NCBI GenBank assembly: GCA_004794785.1
Contig: SJOL01005655.1
Coordinates: 210,305 to 274,304, forward strand
Reading direction: 5' to 3'
DNA length: 64,000 bases
Source of the DNA: Opisthorchis felineus
Taxonomy: Eukaryota > Platyhelminthes > Trematoda > Opisthorchiida > Opisthorchiidae
The notes under the pieces were generated by a model that was not told where the DNA came from, ran no database searches, and worked only from the letters and a program-made list of their open reading frames with translations. The translations under genes and the position numbers were made by a program. Position 1 is the first letter of the stretch. Each line of letters starts with the position of its first letter. This document shows, piece by piece, positions 1-14,500 of this stretch.

Positions 1-2257
1 TATAAATGTATGTACCTTTAAAAAGGTAACAGTTTTGTAGCATGTAAATTTCTAGGCCCATGTGGTTGGGCGGATAGACAGACAAAAGCCAGTAAGACAA
101 GTAAGTAGGTAAATGAATGAACGCGGGGAAATACAAGTGGACAGAGAGACGGATGTGACTAGACTTAGAGATACTGACACATCTGGTATGACGAAACTCA
201 GCGAGCCTTCATCGACAGCGTATTAGTCCAAGATTTAATCAAAAATGAACTTCTGTCCAAAATTGATGGTGGATATCAGTGCTTCCACAAACTACTTCAT
301 GTTCCAGGCCCCAAATAGAGAAACGTACTCGACATACCACCGACCATGGGCAGCCATTCGGTACTATCTAACTCTAAAATATTCTACAGGCACCCTGCAT
401 ATGCAACTAACAGTGAAAATTAGAAATGATTTTCCAAATTTCTAAAGTAGTTGTCCTCTTAAAACAACGTGGTTTAAACCGGTCTGCACTGCGGTGGGGG
501 AAAACATGCAACTGTTGCGCAGTCTACAGTGCTATAGACGTCCAAAATACGCTAAAATTTCATTGAAATTGTCTATTTCCGTCATAGAGGTCACTTTCTC
601 CAGATAGTGTTGAATCTTGTCTCTGATGCTGAAAATAACTTGGTATTGCCTTGGAGATCAGCTCCGGAAAGTTTTTAAAAAAATAATAATGTGGAGAATG
701 CCTTTCTGTGGTAGGTTATATTTTAAAGTCCTTGAACAAGTTAATTTGAGAAGGCCAAATTATCGTGTATTCTATCGCAAATAAGCCTGTTGTATCCCTG
801 CACACTTTAGTCGCAGGTAAAGAATGAGTAAGAGGAGACCGAGATATTGCCTGGACTTTCACGAATGTTCCTCCTAGATGGTAGAAACTTACCATTACGT
901 GGCATTCACCAGTGACACATTTAGTCTTCGTGTTTCCAAAGACTCACTTGAAAGTGGATGTTAGAGTAGTATAATCCGTGTTCAAAACTGGAAGAGATCA
1001 ACATTACCTTTCGCTGACTAATAAAATCCAGATGCACCTGGCTCTGTTCGATGACTGAAGATATCAGCGGCGCCATGATAAGGTGACGACTATAGACGCA
1101 CTTCCTCCGGGGCTACTAGATATTTTCTCTTGATCACTAACGTAAAGCGGATAGCCTACTGCTGTGCAATTCGAGACTTCCTGGTGCCATTATCTGGACG
1201 GATAGTTGAACGCAGAAACTTTTCAGTCTGAATTTCGCGACCACGATTAAGTCGGATACAAATGCTGAGCTGTCGCCTCCCAGGCACGTTTTCTTTGACC
1301 ATCTTAAATCTTATAGCGGTTCACTTTTAAGCTCGATCATCATTTTAATGTACCAGTATTCAGCTTCCACACCGATTTTTAATAACCAACAACAAACAAG
1401 AACCTAAAGTTTAGGTCGACGTTTAGTGACTATTAAGTTGTTGCAGACATTTTCCTTCTTGGGACAAATTTTATTTATTTCGGTTTTCAAACTACAGACG
1501 TTTGATCAACAGCTCGGACTTCCCAAGTTTCTGGTTAAGTGCTTCAGCGAAATTTGATACAATCCCATCAGTACATACTTAGAATGTACACATTTTGCGT
1601 GTACCAGATGGCCAGGTATAAAGCCTATGGATTATTATTTAGACAGACATGGTTTAAGTATTCAGGTGTCCGGTGTCCTAGTAGTCCAGTGGTAATGATG
1701 TAATAGGTCCGTATCTGTGGGATGCAAGTTTGTTTTCATGGACGCCTTTATTTGAATGCCACCTTAAGCCTAGGGACTGATGGATTAACATGTGTTCTAA
1801 AGTAAATCCCCCTCTCTTTTTAACGAGTGCCTTTTTTATATTACATATCCTTGTTCCAAAAACTAAGATAAGAGAAAAGACAGGCCTTCATCTTATTACC
1901 CAAAAAAGGGCCCTTATCGCCTTTAAGCTTTTGCCAATTAATCTTATCAGTTTTGAAATGAAAAAGTTTAATCAAGGATAACACGTAACCGAGCGAGACG
2001 TATTTGTATTATACCACCTATTTATGGAGGCCTGACTGACCAGCAGATTTCGGGCTGATTCAAATGTAATATTGCTAGTGGAATCAAGGGGATGAACAGT
2101 CTAAATGAATTTCTTATTTAATCATGGTCTTCTTTGCGAATGTTACAATATAATGAAAGCTATGGCTCAAAGCCATAATGTTCTAAGGTTTTACATGTGT
2201 ACTCAGTTTGAAATGTGTAGAGATGATAAAAAGTCCGTTATACATGTCTTATTTTAG
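1..2257. other. Non-coding stretch upstream of first exon seen (probably intron)
   Basis: Exon 1 opens directly after an acceptor (ATTTTAG) in mid-protein, so this stretch is most likely the tail of an intron. Only short ORFs without recognisable motifs are present. Around 1675-1700 a short tRNA-like string (AGTAGTCCAGTGGTAATGAT) recalls an RNA polymerase III A box, but no matching B box was found. Nothing else is supported. Confidence 0.5.
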
Positions 2258-2525
2258 TTGTACGACAGAAGAATTTTGGAAATGACGTTTGAACAAAAGA
2301 AAATAGAAGAAGCTGATGAGATCAAAATTCGGCTCCTGGAAGATTCGCTACAAGAAGCAACAACTGAGTTAGCTCTGTGTCAGCTTAAACTTGAAGATGC
2401 AAATATGACGCTCAGATCACAAATTTCTATCGCCATGGACACATTTTTGTTGGAAGATGATGGGCTAAAGCTGCAACGTGAAGAGATTGTGCGTCTGAAT
2501 GAAGAGCTCATGCAAGAAAAGGAAG
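2258..2525 (+). CDS. Coiled-coil gene, exon 1 (repeat unit 1, segment A)
   Basis: Acceptor ATTTTAG precedes TTG TAC and donor GTATGT follows. Length is 268 nt; it enters in phase 0 and leaves one base over. It encodes 89 residues starting [18 protein letters not shown], highly charged and coiled-coil like. Exon 4 has exactly the same length, phases and LY start, with about 26% ungapped identity by eye (23 of 89 positions). This exon and exon 4 are therefore taken as duplicates. Confidence 0.85.
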
Positions 2526-5500
2526 GTATGTTGCAAGTTTATGGGAAAAAAATTGCTAGAACATCTTTAAGAAAGATATGGTTAAGTTTCTGAAAAACAC
2601 ACCAGACGGAATTTTCATTCTTGTGGGAAGCATTGATGATTATTTGGGATGAAGAACCCAACTGCTTCTAAATAATTAGATAGTTCGTTAGGATGAAGTT
2701 CAGTACATGTAGATGGTAAACTGCTTTGTTCAAAGAAATGATACTTAAAACCTGTATGTTTTGGCTGATCACCACCTCTTTTTATGAAAAAATGATACGT
2801 AAAAATGCATGATCCCCATAGAGTAAACCCTTCTTCAATAGGTAAAATAAAAGCCAAGTAGCAATGTTTGACTACTCATGTGATCCCTTTAACGATCAAT
2901 GTCCCGGCGCAATGTTTCCCTAAAATGACTACAAACCCCATTTGTTTGCTTGTTAGTTTTCAGATTTCTCACTTGTTGACATTTTGACAACCATGCTAAA
3001 CTATTATGGGGCTGTAGACATAAATGTGATATTGTGGCCAGGTTGTGCAAATATGGTTGCAAATGGGTTAAATTGGCCGAAAATTTGGGTGGTAGCGCTC
3101 CAAACTCAGCGCTGTTTAAGGGGGTGGCAAAATAAGAGTCTGCTGCTTTGGATATCGACCAAGTGTTAGTGTTACTCGAAGCTCAGTACAATTGATTGGC
3201 AGTAAAATCTGATAATGGTTGTGTAACAATACAAAACCCTAAAAGGGAAAGTGAAAACAGCTTCTTGTTGTGGTAACTACTTGTCAGAAGCAATTTTTTC
3301 TCGTATTGCTGGAGGGTAGCTGGTGTAAAAAGGAAACTCTGTACGAACAAAATTATGCACAATAAGATGTCCTTGCGACCACAGTTTGCCTAAGATCCTT
3401 GTCAGTGAGGCAGCGTGATACCGCCATCGAGGAGTAGTCCTCTTGTTCCGTTGGGGAATCACAGTAAACCATCCCTCAAAGACCACTGATGAAATTCTTT
3501 CAAAAGAATTGCTCTAAAGGCTGCTATATACGGAGTTACAGCCAGACACTCGTCAATGAAATAAAATAAACAATTTAAGATTTCTAATCGCGCTTTCTAA
3601 CTGCGCTTTTTCAAATCGTGTTTACCTTTGGAAGCTAGGGAGACACAGATGTTGCTCCTACAAGGGCTTTGAATGAGTATCTGTAGGTGAGTTTTAGTGA
3701 ATACATTTTCAGAATCAGCAGACCAGCAAGAGCAATACCCCCGTTACATGGCTATCACGCAAAATAATCATTACTGGCCAACCAAACTGCAACAAATGGA
3801 ACCATCTCATATAGATACACGTCCCAGAAAGCTATGGGCTGGACTTATTCTTATGTATTGCATCCAGTTTTACATCGTATGAAACTTCACCTCTGTGCGG
3901 ACAGATGCATTCGTTCTCCCTGGGGAGCAGCTATTAATTCGAACTATACTGGCTGTTTGTCCTTCTCGGCATCATAAACCTCCACATGTGGGTCAACCAA
4001 GACCCGTAGGCTTGACCTGAAATCCTGCACTTGGTTTGCTAATGGTGCATCTGTGGGAAAATCTAATCCAAGATGTTGCGTCATCAGTAAGTATATATCC
4101 AGGTGCACTGCACCAGTTAAACCGTGTAAAATATCCGGGAGAACTGAAGCAACTGCAAGGTGAAACATGCCCGCATATGGCATTTCCTAACGCATGAGTA
4201 CGACGGTTTCCGAAGTCAGAATGACCCTATTAGGTGAAAACGTACACAAGAGCTGTTCCATGTCAAAAACACCCCTTCAGCTGCCATGATCACCCCTCCA
4301 CCTTCCCCAATTTACTGAGGCCCCGGCCCGAAAATGCTGCAAATAACCTTTGAGGAGTGGATATTCAAAACAATCCGTGAATCCTGTTACAGCATCCAAA
4401 AAAGACAGCCTCTTTGGAGCTTAAACCCCTGCTGAGTCAAAAACCACTATTGAAGAAATCAGTAGGTGTTACGCTAGAACAACCAGCCAACAGATGCATC
4501 CAAAAAACCACCCGCGAACGTAATAACTCCTGCGGCCAGTGGGTCGGTCAACATGATTCATCTAATATACAATTCGTCGATGGAGAAATATCGTTCTGTT
4601 ATGTTACGCAAATGTTCAGAGTCTCTTCAGAAAAATATCAAAACTGCACCTTCTCGTTTGTTTCCAAGTAATGCCCCTACGATACATCTTCCATATCACC
4701 GGGTTTGTCAGTTTGCTTTGTTCTGTCATGACTTTACATCCGCAAAATTTCACTAGCAATGGTTCGCACTGAAAAAAAACAGCACTTTCTTTGATAGATG
4801 ATGGCCCAGTTTGCTCGTCTAATGTTCCATCCGCCCTAGTGCTATAAGTCTTTTCGGTTCGGTTCGTTACCCCCTTACACCACACCTTCTAGTAAACCTG
4901 CCAAAGCCGGCTCACTCTGGTTACTTTACGAAGGCATCAGTGATCACATATCCGGAGGTGTGTCTCTAAATAAGATGAGTTAACTTTTGAAACCACGGAT
5001 AAGGTTGCTCCTATTGTATACGCGGCACCTTAGATTTAGGGAATGAAGAAATTCGGTAAACATTGTTTGTGCTCTGATAATACCTGCGCTGAATTAATGA
5101 AACACCAAGCTATGCAAACCGACCAGCAGTCTCAGGCTCTGCACTTTGAGGTTTCAAAAGGACACGTAAGTTGAAAATCCTGTATCAAGCCACTTAAAGG
5201 TATGTCACGCATGTGGGAGGATGATGGACGTTACTATATTTCGAATGTGCTGCACAGACAGGTGGCCATCCAATAAAACAAGTCGCTTACATGGTTCGCT
5301 TCCAATCTTTTTTCAAATGTTATTTCTTGAGGGCAAGCGAGCTGTGACAACACTGAACAGAACAAAAGATGTAGAGCCTCGCTAACCGTTTCTTTAGCTC
5401 TACACAACTCGTCGAAATCCTGCCTGATGCTCCCCCCTGATAGGGGTAGTGGTTGCATTACTTGGAAAGCTAGCAGCCACACTATATAAGGCATGAAGCA

Positions 5501-8500
5501 TGAAACTCTATGGTTAGGGCAGTCACTTCAACCATATCTCTTGACATGGCGTTCCGTGGAGTACGTCGTTGTTTTGAAACAAAAAGTTATTTGATGCAGG
5601 ACACTCGGACTCATTACCGTCTTTGAACAAAGCTGGTGATAGCTCGCATGGATCAGCGTTCAGGTGGTATTCCTAGACAGAAGGGCCGAATGGCACTTGC
5701 TAATCTGAGAGAGGTCTAAAACTGATAGGGCGTGGCTCGATTTGTGCAGGTCAACTGAAGGACATGGTCGGACGACCTAGAGATCTAAGTTTTCAATTTT
5801 ATTTCACACTAGAGTTTCAGAAGTATCTATGATAAACCCAGTAGTGGGTAGTTTCTTGGATTTGGGTTTTCGAGTAAATGCAAGTAGCCTCCTCGCCTTC
5901 CTGATTACACCATCCTCCTCAGGTCTTTGAAATTCTCCGTTCCACGCTCTCTCTGCCTGTAGACAGGCTTTGTTTGGGTTGTTGCCTAACCAATCGCTAA
6001 CAGAATTACGTGCTCTACTCGGACGGATATAGCATCTCGCATGAAGAGCGACAGTGACCGCCGTGAGATCTAGCGCTTTCTGTGTACATGCGCAAAAGTG
6101 CCACATTCTGAGTGCCAAGCCTCCGATTATCTCGTCCTAGTTACCTTCAATCTCCTGCGATGAGACAGCCCATTGAAACACTTCATAGTAAGCATGGGAG
6201 CTTTTCTTTAATTTTTCCTTCGCGAGAATTTACTGTGCTGAATGGATGTTTTTGGTTTACCGGGGAAGTTTACACCGGACAACAGCGTGATCTGGACTTA
6301 ATTGCTTCTGTTATTAATGTTCGGCAGTTTAGGACTGTGACTTGGCATCGTTTGCTTATGGATCAATTTAGTCCCATAAAGACGGCACTGTGGGAAGTAG
6401 CAGAAAATGCCCAACCGTAGCATATTTTGCGTTCTAGACAAACGCATCACCAAGTCGTGTCTCTTAGGTTCTGGAACACCCTGCCTTGCGCAGAAGCCTT
6501 CACCTACTATGGCCATGTCTGAAGCCTTCGTGGTGGATTAGAGGAAGATAGAAAGCATCTTTCGTTCAATCAAAGAACAACTAGCTGGTGCATAGATAGA
6601 CATCATAAGTAAACGAGCGGTATTTCGATCTGTGCGGGTTTCATGAACGTGGGCGCTTTGACCGCACCAAGACGGCTACTTTCATGTATCCGATCTAGTA
6701 CGGGGGCCCAGGCCGAAAGCTGACGAGTTAGCAACTCCTTGAAGTAGCTGAAGGTTGCGGTCGATGGCTTGAGGGTGATCTAAGCTCAGTAAATTTTTTT
6801 TCGATCTTGCACTCGGTCTTCAGGGATTCAACAAACGCCTGTCGATAAAGTTGCGCATGTAGGAACAGCTCACTATGTACATGGAAGGCTGTAATAAAGA
6901 CAGAAGAAAAAGATTCGAATAACAAAGTTGCGGATTGGCACTTTGGAGCGCAGTAAGTCAACTACACGGGCCCCCGATTAACGTATCATCAACTAAAAGC
7001 AATAGACCTAGCTTTTCTTACAGCGTTTTTTCAGAGGTTTCCTCTTATCCACCTTGCTGTTCGCGGTGCGTGGTGCAATCTGCCTGCCTTTACTACGCAA
7101 CCACCACAGTGTCATGAAGTTGCGGCTAAGGTTTTTCTTTGGTGTTTGCATGCGGGCTGACATAATATCAGGGCGTCAAAATCCAAAAAAGAGGTCGGTG
7201 TGCTGACGTTATTTTGGTTACGTACACCAAAGAGGTTGAGTATCTGAAACTTCTATTCCGTTCAGCCTGATAACTTTCATCATTGTCTGACATGATGCTG
7301 AATCAGCTTCAGAAACCAAATTTCCTCAGGCTACAGAATACTGAAATGCGCGTGAAACTTTACATGATAAAGCAGTAAATTTCCGAATTTACACAGGAAA
7401 TCATACCTTCATGACAGAAAATATCGGCACCTCTCGTCGGAGACCAGCACTGAGAAATAAATTTTCCACCTCACCCAGAGAGTGGCTACTCTTGGAAGAG
7501 GTTATTCATAGCCATATCTTAAAAATCTACACAATAGTTACGCAATCTCACACAAATATTTGTTGACAAGACGTACAGCGGCCCGTTTATTATTTTCCCC
7601 AATATAGTGAAAATCGTGTTCATTTTACGAAATATATCTAGAGGATTTTGGCTGTTGACCCAATCAAAGCCTTGAAAAGATCTGTGTGAGTAACTTTTGG
7701 TTCATTACATGTGTTCATGCTTTCCAAAGACACCCTCATCCTACCAGAGAACTTCTCTTGTCACAAGCAACACTTTTAATTGGGGTGAAAACCGGCTAGT
7801 TATAGGGACCTACAAACTGTGCATAACTTCAAGGAATATCAACTTCAGCTACGTTTACCACAACCAAACTGCGGAACCAGTGATCATCCAACCACCATTT
7901 TGTTGCCTGTCTATCTATCCCCACCCATGTAGCGCGGATCTGATCACTAAAAACCGTAAAAAGTAAACTACCATCATTATGTCCATACAAAAACGGGTTG
8001 ATGAATGAAATACATTTAATTTGTTAGATACTTCTCAGGTGCACAGTCGCAAGGCTATGCCCCCAGAAAAAGCCATTCTCCGGAAGGGCTCCCACAATGG
8101 TCCAAAGTATGCGTTTCCAGCCAGATTTCTGCATGTTTTCCATCTCTGGAAAGACCACCCCTACCTACCTAGGATGTCCACAATATTATTCCCTGGGGGT
8201 GAATTTAACTGTGACTGAAGGAAGGCACATCGAAACAATATTGTTCAGGGGCAGGACGGCGACTCCAACCAGTAAAAGTCTATGACGCAAGGGAACAAAC
8301 TTTACATTTTAAAGTAAAACATTCAACTTGATTTCTTCCTTTCCCAAACTACATCTCTGACTCTTTGGTTTGAACAAACGTGCTTCTGTCATAGTTGACT
8401 ATTGTAGAATACTTATTTACTGGTCTCAACACACAAAGTCTGGTCTGTTAATGAGGAAAGAATCGTCATCAGTCGTGGCTCGACTGTCATAGCCCCACTG

Positions 8501-11500
8501 TTGTCAAAAAATGAAGGAAGCGTGCTGCGGTAGGAAATGTAAAAATGGTAAAGGTAAGGACTAAGTGCACAAAATACGCAATGTTCTTAAAAAGGGTCTA
8601 TAGTAAAATAAGGACCTATCTGTTAGAAAACCATCAGCATGGTTAATCCAGCAATCACCGCAAATCTTACTCATAAAGGAGCAAAGCGTATGACAAACAG
8701 ACAGATTAGCAGCTTGGATAGAAAGTGGTGGAATGACCGCCACTTGGATTGCTGAAATGCATGCCCACTAGAGTTTTCAGCCATCAAGGAGGATCACATA
8801 AGTCACGGTTGGGGGGCACAAAGATCCCACAACACTCCGTTTTTCCAGGGAGGGTTGGTGGTAGATACCGAAACTCTGTTCATCAGACGACTGCTGGACA
8901 AGCTAGAATACTTTTAAACCAATCTACTCGGACAATCCCTATTTTCAGCCTCGGCGATCATGATTTTTTTTTACCAAGTATCTGCTTGCGGAGCATACTA
9001 TGGGCTTGCTGCAATCAGTCAGTTCCTATCATGCTACCAAGGTGAAGGCGATCAAATGCTTGTAGACAGAATGCTGGTAATCAGTCGTCCAAGTCAAAGT
9101 ATACTTCCGATAAACCTATCTCTGACACTGTACAGCCACTGTCCACCTACATTACAGTTTCCAGATCGACGGATACAGCTCGCGCTGCCTAACAGCGGCG
9201 ATGCAACCGCGAAAGTACTCAGACATCAAACAAATGCTGGATCTCATTCACAACTATTTTTGGAGTTATATTTGGACAATTCCACAAGTTTTTCATCGAA
9301 TTTGCACTGTGGTCTTGCTTTTGAATTGACAGAGCTTGAAATGAATGTGAGATCAGATGGAAGCGCTCTGAAAAATTGGATTGAAGCAAGCAGAAAATCA
9401 CGAATGCCATCAGCAAGCTCGTTTTAAATAACCGAGAAACCCAAACAGTTTGTCTCGAAGAAAAAATAGGAACTCAAGCTGTGACTATAAAAATTCTTCA
9501 TAGGTTGCATGATGGTTATACCAAAAGACAGATTCAATGAAGATTGCTGAATAATAGTGACAGTTCTAGAACCACCAACAGTTTTCTGTCTCCTTTTTCA
9601 GGATATGGTACACTAACGTTAGATTCTTCACATAACTCATGTAAGAGGGTCCTTCCCTTGAAGGGCCGAACGGCTTCCTTCTTGTAATAGACCCTCTTCC
9701 TGGAAAATACTATGAACAAATCCCACGCTAGAGAAACCGTAGTAACTTTTCAGAAGTGATTGTCTATCCACCACAAATGTTTGCACAGTTGTCTTTGTTT
9801 TACTAGTCGACCTAATGATAGGGGCAACAGCCATCGACAGCAAACAAAACCAACTGATTTTAATGTCACTTAAGGAATCCAGCAGATGAAAGATAGAAGT
9901 AGTTGCAACTATGTACTGCAGGCTTCACCCGCTTTCATTATTTAGGACAGTTAGGTGCACTCAAGATGGTTATATTTCCTCTTGTCCACAGGACAGCGCA
10001 AGTTGACATCATTCATGATTTACCTTCCAGCTGACTGTAGCAACCTACAGCCGGAAGGGTTTTATCAGCCCTAGGCTAATTCATATGTTTTTTGTGCGTC
10101 CGGAAGACGCTGATTGGAGCGACCGATTGGCAGTAGATGTGGCCAGTGATTAATTTTATACTCTGTTTATCCCGCCTGTCTTTCAACTGTGGATGAGCGC
10201 ATTTGAATATTTTCTGTGACTACGTGATTATGTACGACCGACCAGTAAGACCAAAATGCTTGCATCCCATAACATTTCTCTTCGCTTTGTTTTAACGGAG
10301 TGAAAGAGGATTGATTGTCAATGTTAAGTGAGCTATTTTCAGGAACCCATAATATCAGTACGGATATATTATGCTGGGTGCTGTCAGCAGTCGCCCTAGA
10401 GCGGCTCTGCTTTTACCCAAATGAAACAATTGTAGAAAGTTTAACAACGTGGCGCGTACAGTACGACGCACAATTTGTTTGTCAGATAGCCGACTGAATT
10501 CAAGTGGGTCACAAGGCTGCACGAGGTTACAAGTGCTGCACTCTATTAGCTAAACTGCCCAAGGTTTTGGGACTAAAAAACAATTCACTCGTATTTTTAT
10601 TTACTACATGAACAACAAAAGCCCTGCTTTCAGTATTTTGGAAGTTAATTGCAAACATAGAGTGAAAACGTTTGAAGCACTGTGTGTGAATATTAAGCTC
10701 ATAATGAGTTATCTGAAGCGAGTAAGTAAATATCCTCTAGAAAAAGTCCTATTCATCAATGAATCAGTTCGTCAGTTTCCCGTGGTGGGATTTGAATGTT
10801 CATTTTCATCCACTTTTTCTTAAAGCTAGCAAGTTATATTGATTATTTACATCGTATGAAAAAGTTTTTATGCTTTTTTCAAAGAAAACAAGAACCAATT
10901 AAGTGCAACTTATGAGGAGACCATCAATCGTCTTTCAAACGAACTGAAATCCAAGGATGACGTGTTGGCTCACAAAGACGCCTTGATTAATACCCTTGGG
11001 GAGCAGGCCAAGGTAGCCACAGATGATTTGATGCGGCTGAAGATGGCTTCTGAAAACCATTTGCATGAGATTAAGGAAAAAACCGAAGCCGATGTGACCA
11101 AGAAGTGGCAAACAATTTTGAGTGAAGAGAAAGAAATGTATGAGGCGCGCGTGCAGAATCTGCAAAGTGTGTATGAACAAGCTCTGGAAGATTTGAAAGT
11201 CGAGATTTCTAGACTGACAGATCTTGTGAATGAGGTGAGTTGTCCGCCTGTGGCTATGGTCGACAATCCTCCAGATATAGCGCATGTTAACAGGACCTCA
11301 CCCTTCTAAATTGATGCATAGTTATAACGACGCCTTGGAATAATAACAACGGGCTTGATATCAGGCAGCCGAGCATTTATGAGCTACCATTTTGAACAGT
11401 GGCATTTAAAAATCACTTTTATTTTCTGTCGGACAAGCCTTAGCAGTAGTAGTTTGTGTGCAGCCAGGGAAGCCGTCCCGTTTTTCCCCAAAAAAACCTT

Positions 11501-14500
11501 AATCAGCTTTTAGCTGGAGGTATCACGAGAGTTGGGGAGGGGATTAATAGTTAGTGATAACCTCGTTAATTATCAGGAATAAGCAAGGTGTCTTGATAAC
11601 CGTAGTAAATCACTATGAGATGTCAGATACGCATTGACAACACCGGAAACATAGCTGAATCAACAAAAGTACACGCAGCATCTTGCATAACGCTCGTAAG
11701 CTAATGATAAGCGGAAGAAGATTTGAAAGAGCTGGAGGATTATTTGTTAGATCCAGGCAAAAGTCGGTACGCAGCGTTCAGTTTTGAGCACGGGCGTTCA
11801 CATGTTACATACAACAGAATGAAATATAGTGCGCAATAACTGACGTCCAGGATGGGATGAACTGATGGGGACAAAAGATCACCTCAATTCACGAATGAGT
11901 AAAATCTGATGAGTCCACCACGGCTTCTAATATTCTGCAACACACGACAAATCCGTTTCTGATTACAACGATAATAGCCTTTCGGTGCAACCGATATACA
12001 GTATTATCCCTTTTTAGTATGTGGGTACAAAAATATGATGTTCTGAGATAGCATTGAACGTACAAGTTCGGTTGAAGTGCACACATGCAAGATTAAATAA
12101 AAATCCACGGGAATCCACTGGCGGGCTATGAAATGGACAGAAAATGATGCACAAAAGAACGGTTTAAAACCAGGATCTACCGGGAAAAGTTAATGGTGTG
12201 CTGTCGGTGAAGTTCAGTTAATCTTTCCGAAATGCTATGCGAATCAGTTCTTAATATTATCATATCACCAGTACATTTTATCTTTTAGAAGATATGTGTA
12301 TCCTTTTGATTCTTTGAAAAATTGGTCTGCTTCGATATTTCGAATTGATGCCTCAGTTTTGCTCAAGAAATTATGCCAACGTCTATAAATAACCAACGGT
12401 GAAGCAAATGCAACAGAGTGATTATTTTATTGAAAAAGTAACCTGTTTTGAACGCAGCCAGATATGGACTGGTTTGACAGTCTCTTTCATTTTTAAGTTG
12501 TAAGTTGACAAATCCCATGCGGACTTCTTGGTTGTAAAAGATCGCTAAGTTGTAGCCTGTGCCTTCTTATTTGGTCGCTTGTAAGTAAAATTTTAAAAAA
12601 TGTGGTTGGCTGTGTTTACTAAAACGGAATAGAATGTGAAAAATAGTGGTATCTTTTTGTAACAGTAATTAGATGAAATAAGGCCAGGTGAGCCAGAAAT
12701 AGGAGAACATCAGTCAAAAAAGATAAAACAGGAACCTTGCGATCCATTTCTGCCTCAGATACACATTATTGATAGTAATTCGTTTAACTACAAAGCTGTT
12801 TTGCTCAGTGAAACCCATTAACTTTCGGAAATCTGGTCGTAACAGACTGAGCGAAAATAGAAAACTAGAGGACGGGAGCAACGCAGAAGTACTCGGAGTA
12901 TGGGCGCGTAAGCCACTATCGCAAATGCGCCCAAGTCTGCTTGAGTCTTATTCCTACCCCTTTCTCTGCGCAAACACCCACGAACCAACAAAGCACAACG
13001 ATATATAATTGCTATGCTGTCATATTGGCCATTCTTAGATAGATGTTCCTACTAAACGCTAGCTTGATATAACTACTATTTTTTCGGCAACTGTCTATTA
13101 CAGTATTCCCAAACGGTGCTGCGTACTTCTGAGAGGTCTTCGGTAGTTTCACGGATAAACTCAAGTGCGATTTAGGGTGGTGCCTCTGGGTGATAAAATG
13201 TGTTAGGTCATTTGAACCATACTTGCACTGATCCTATTACCATCACTTCCACACAAATCCAGTATGCAGTATGTGTGTAGTTTTGTTAATTTTCGTCTCG
13301 CCACTTTTTATTGCCTTGATTTTTTATCGATTTAAACACTTGTTTTTGTTGTTTTTTGTTCTGCTACTTCACAATAAAGAACGGTGCCACATGCTTACAT
13401 TACTCAGTGATACGCTACATGTCACTGTGAAGCTAGATAGCAGATAAGCAAAACATGAATAAAAACACGTCCGCAATGCGGTTAATTGTGCTCCAGCTCT
13501 GACATATATGCTAATTTTGAGAGCGTTTGTAGACTGAGAGCGGACTCCCTCTTTCTAGCAACCAATCCCAGCTGGAAATGAGGGTCAATCCTCTAAATTC
13601 GCTCTCAGTAAGGAGCGGTTTCTTTTAAAAAATAATAACCGGAGACTTGAATGTCCCTTATGTTGGACGCTGAAATTGATCAGTGAGTTTCCGCACTTTT
13701 TAACTGTTTATTTTACGGTTCACAGAAAGCATTTTGTCAACATTCACCCAAAACTGGAGCAGAAATAGCCCTCACAAACGGCCACTAAGGCCCTGAATAA
13801 GGCACAGAAGTGTGTTAGAAATTACCTTCAACTTTTTGAGGGAAATAAAGAACGGGTCTGGATATTTATGCTATCAAAGTGTGTTACGTTATCAGGAGGA
13901 CTTTTATTGCTATCTTCAAAAATATTTTCGGCGAAAATCGCTAATAATCCCGGTAGTAAGAAAATGCTGACTATCGCAGTGATTCAGAGGGAATAGGAAA
14001 AAATCTTCTGTGCATTTCCGATACGTACAAAAAGTCCACGGAGTTGAACTACATTTGTAATGCTGAAGCGCAAGAATAATTTGATAAAAGTGCAGTAATA
14101 ATAGCTGTATTGGCAAACGTGATCTTATCTGGTGGAACAACCTTTACCCTTAACATCCTTTTCTAAAGGATGGTTCGTTACTGGAGTGCTCGGAACAGGC
14201 TGGTAGGCAGCTTGGTCGGTTGCAGTTAAATGGGAATAGTCGACGTCAAAGCATCATTACGTCGAAGGTTAGATCGCGGACGGAGAATCCAGGTATTGTC
14301 ATTGTTGTTAAAGTTAATACTGACTGATGCGGATAAATAAGCGCTTTCTCTTTAAGTGGCTATTCACGTAGGTGCTGGCGGTGGTGGACGCCACCATCAG
14401 CTTGAAGTTGATAACAAGGATACGACTGTCAAGGTTTGTGCACTAATCCCTTTCCATAAAGATCAACGTTAAAAACCACCAAAAGATATCTCTGAGAATG

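Noticed and set aside
3944..4183. 79-codon minus-strand frame with protein-like composition
   Set aside because: No domain, no clear splice sites and no partner exon.
8960..9427. 155-codon plus-strand open frame in intron 1
   Set aside because: No recognisable motif, no supporting splice context, composition unlike the coiled-coil exons; kept only as possible element debris.
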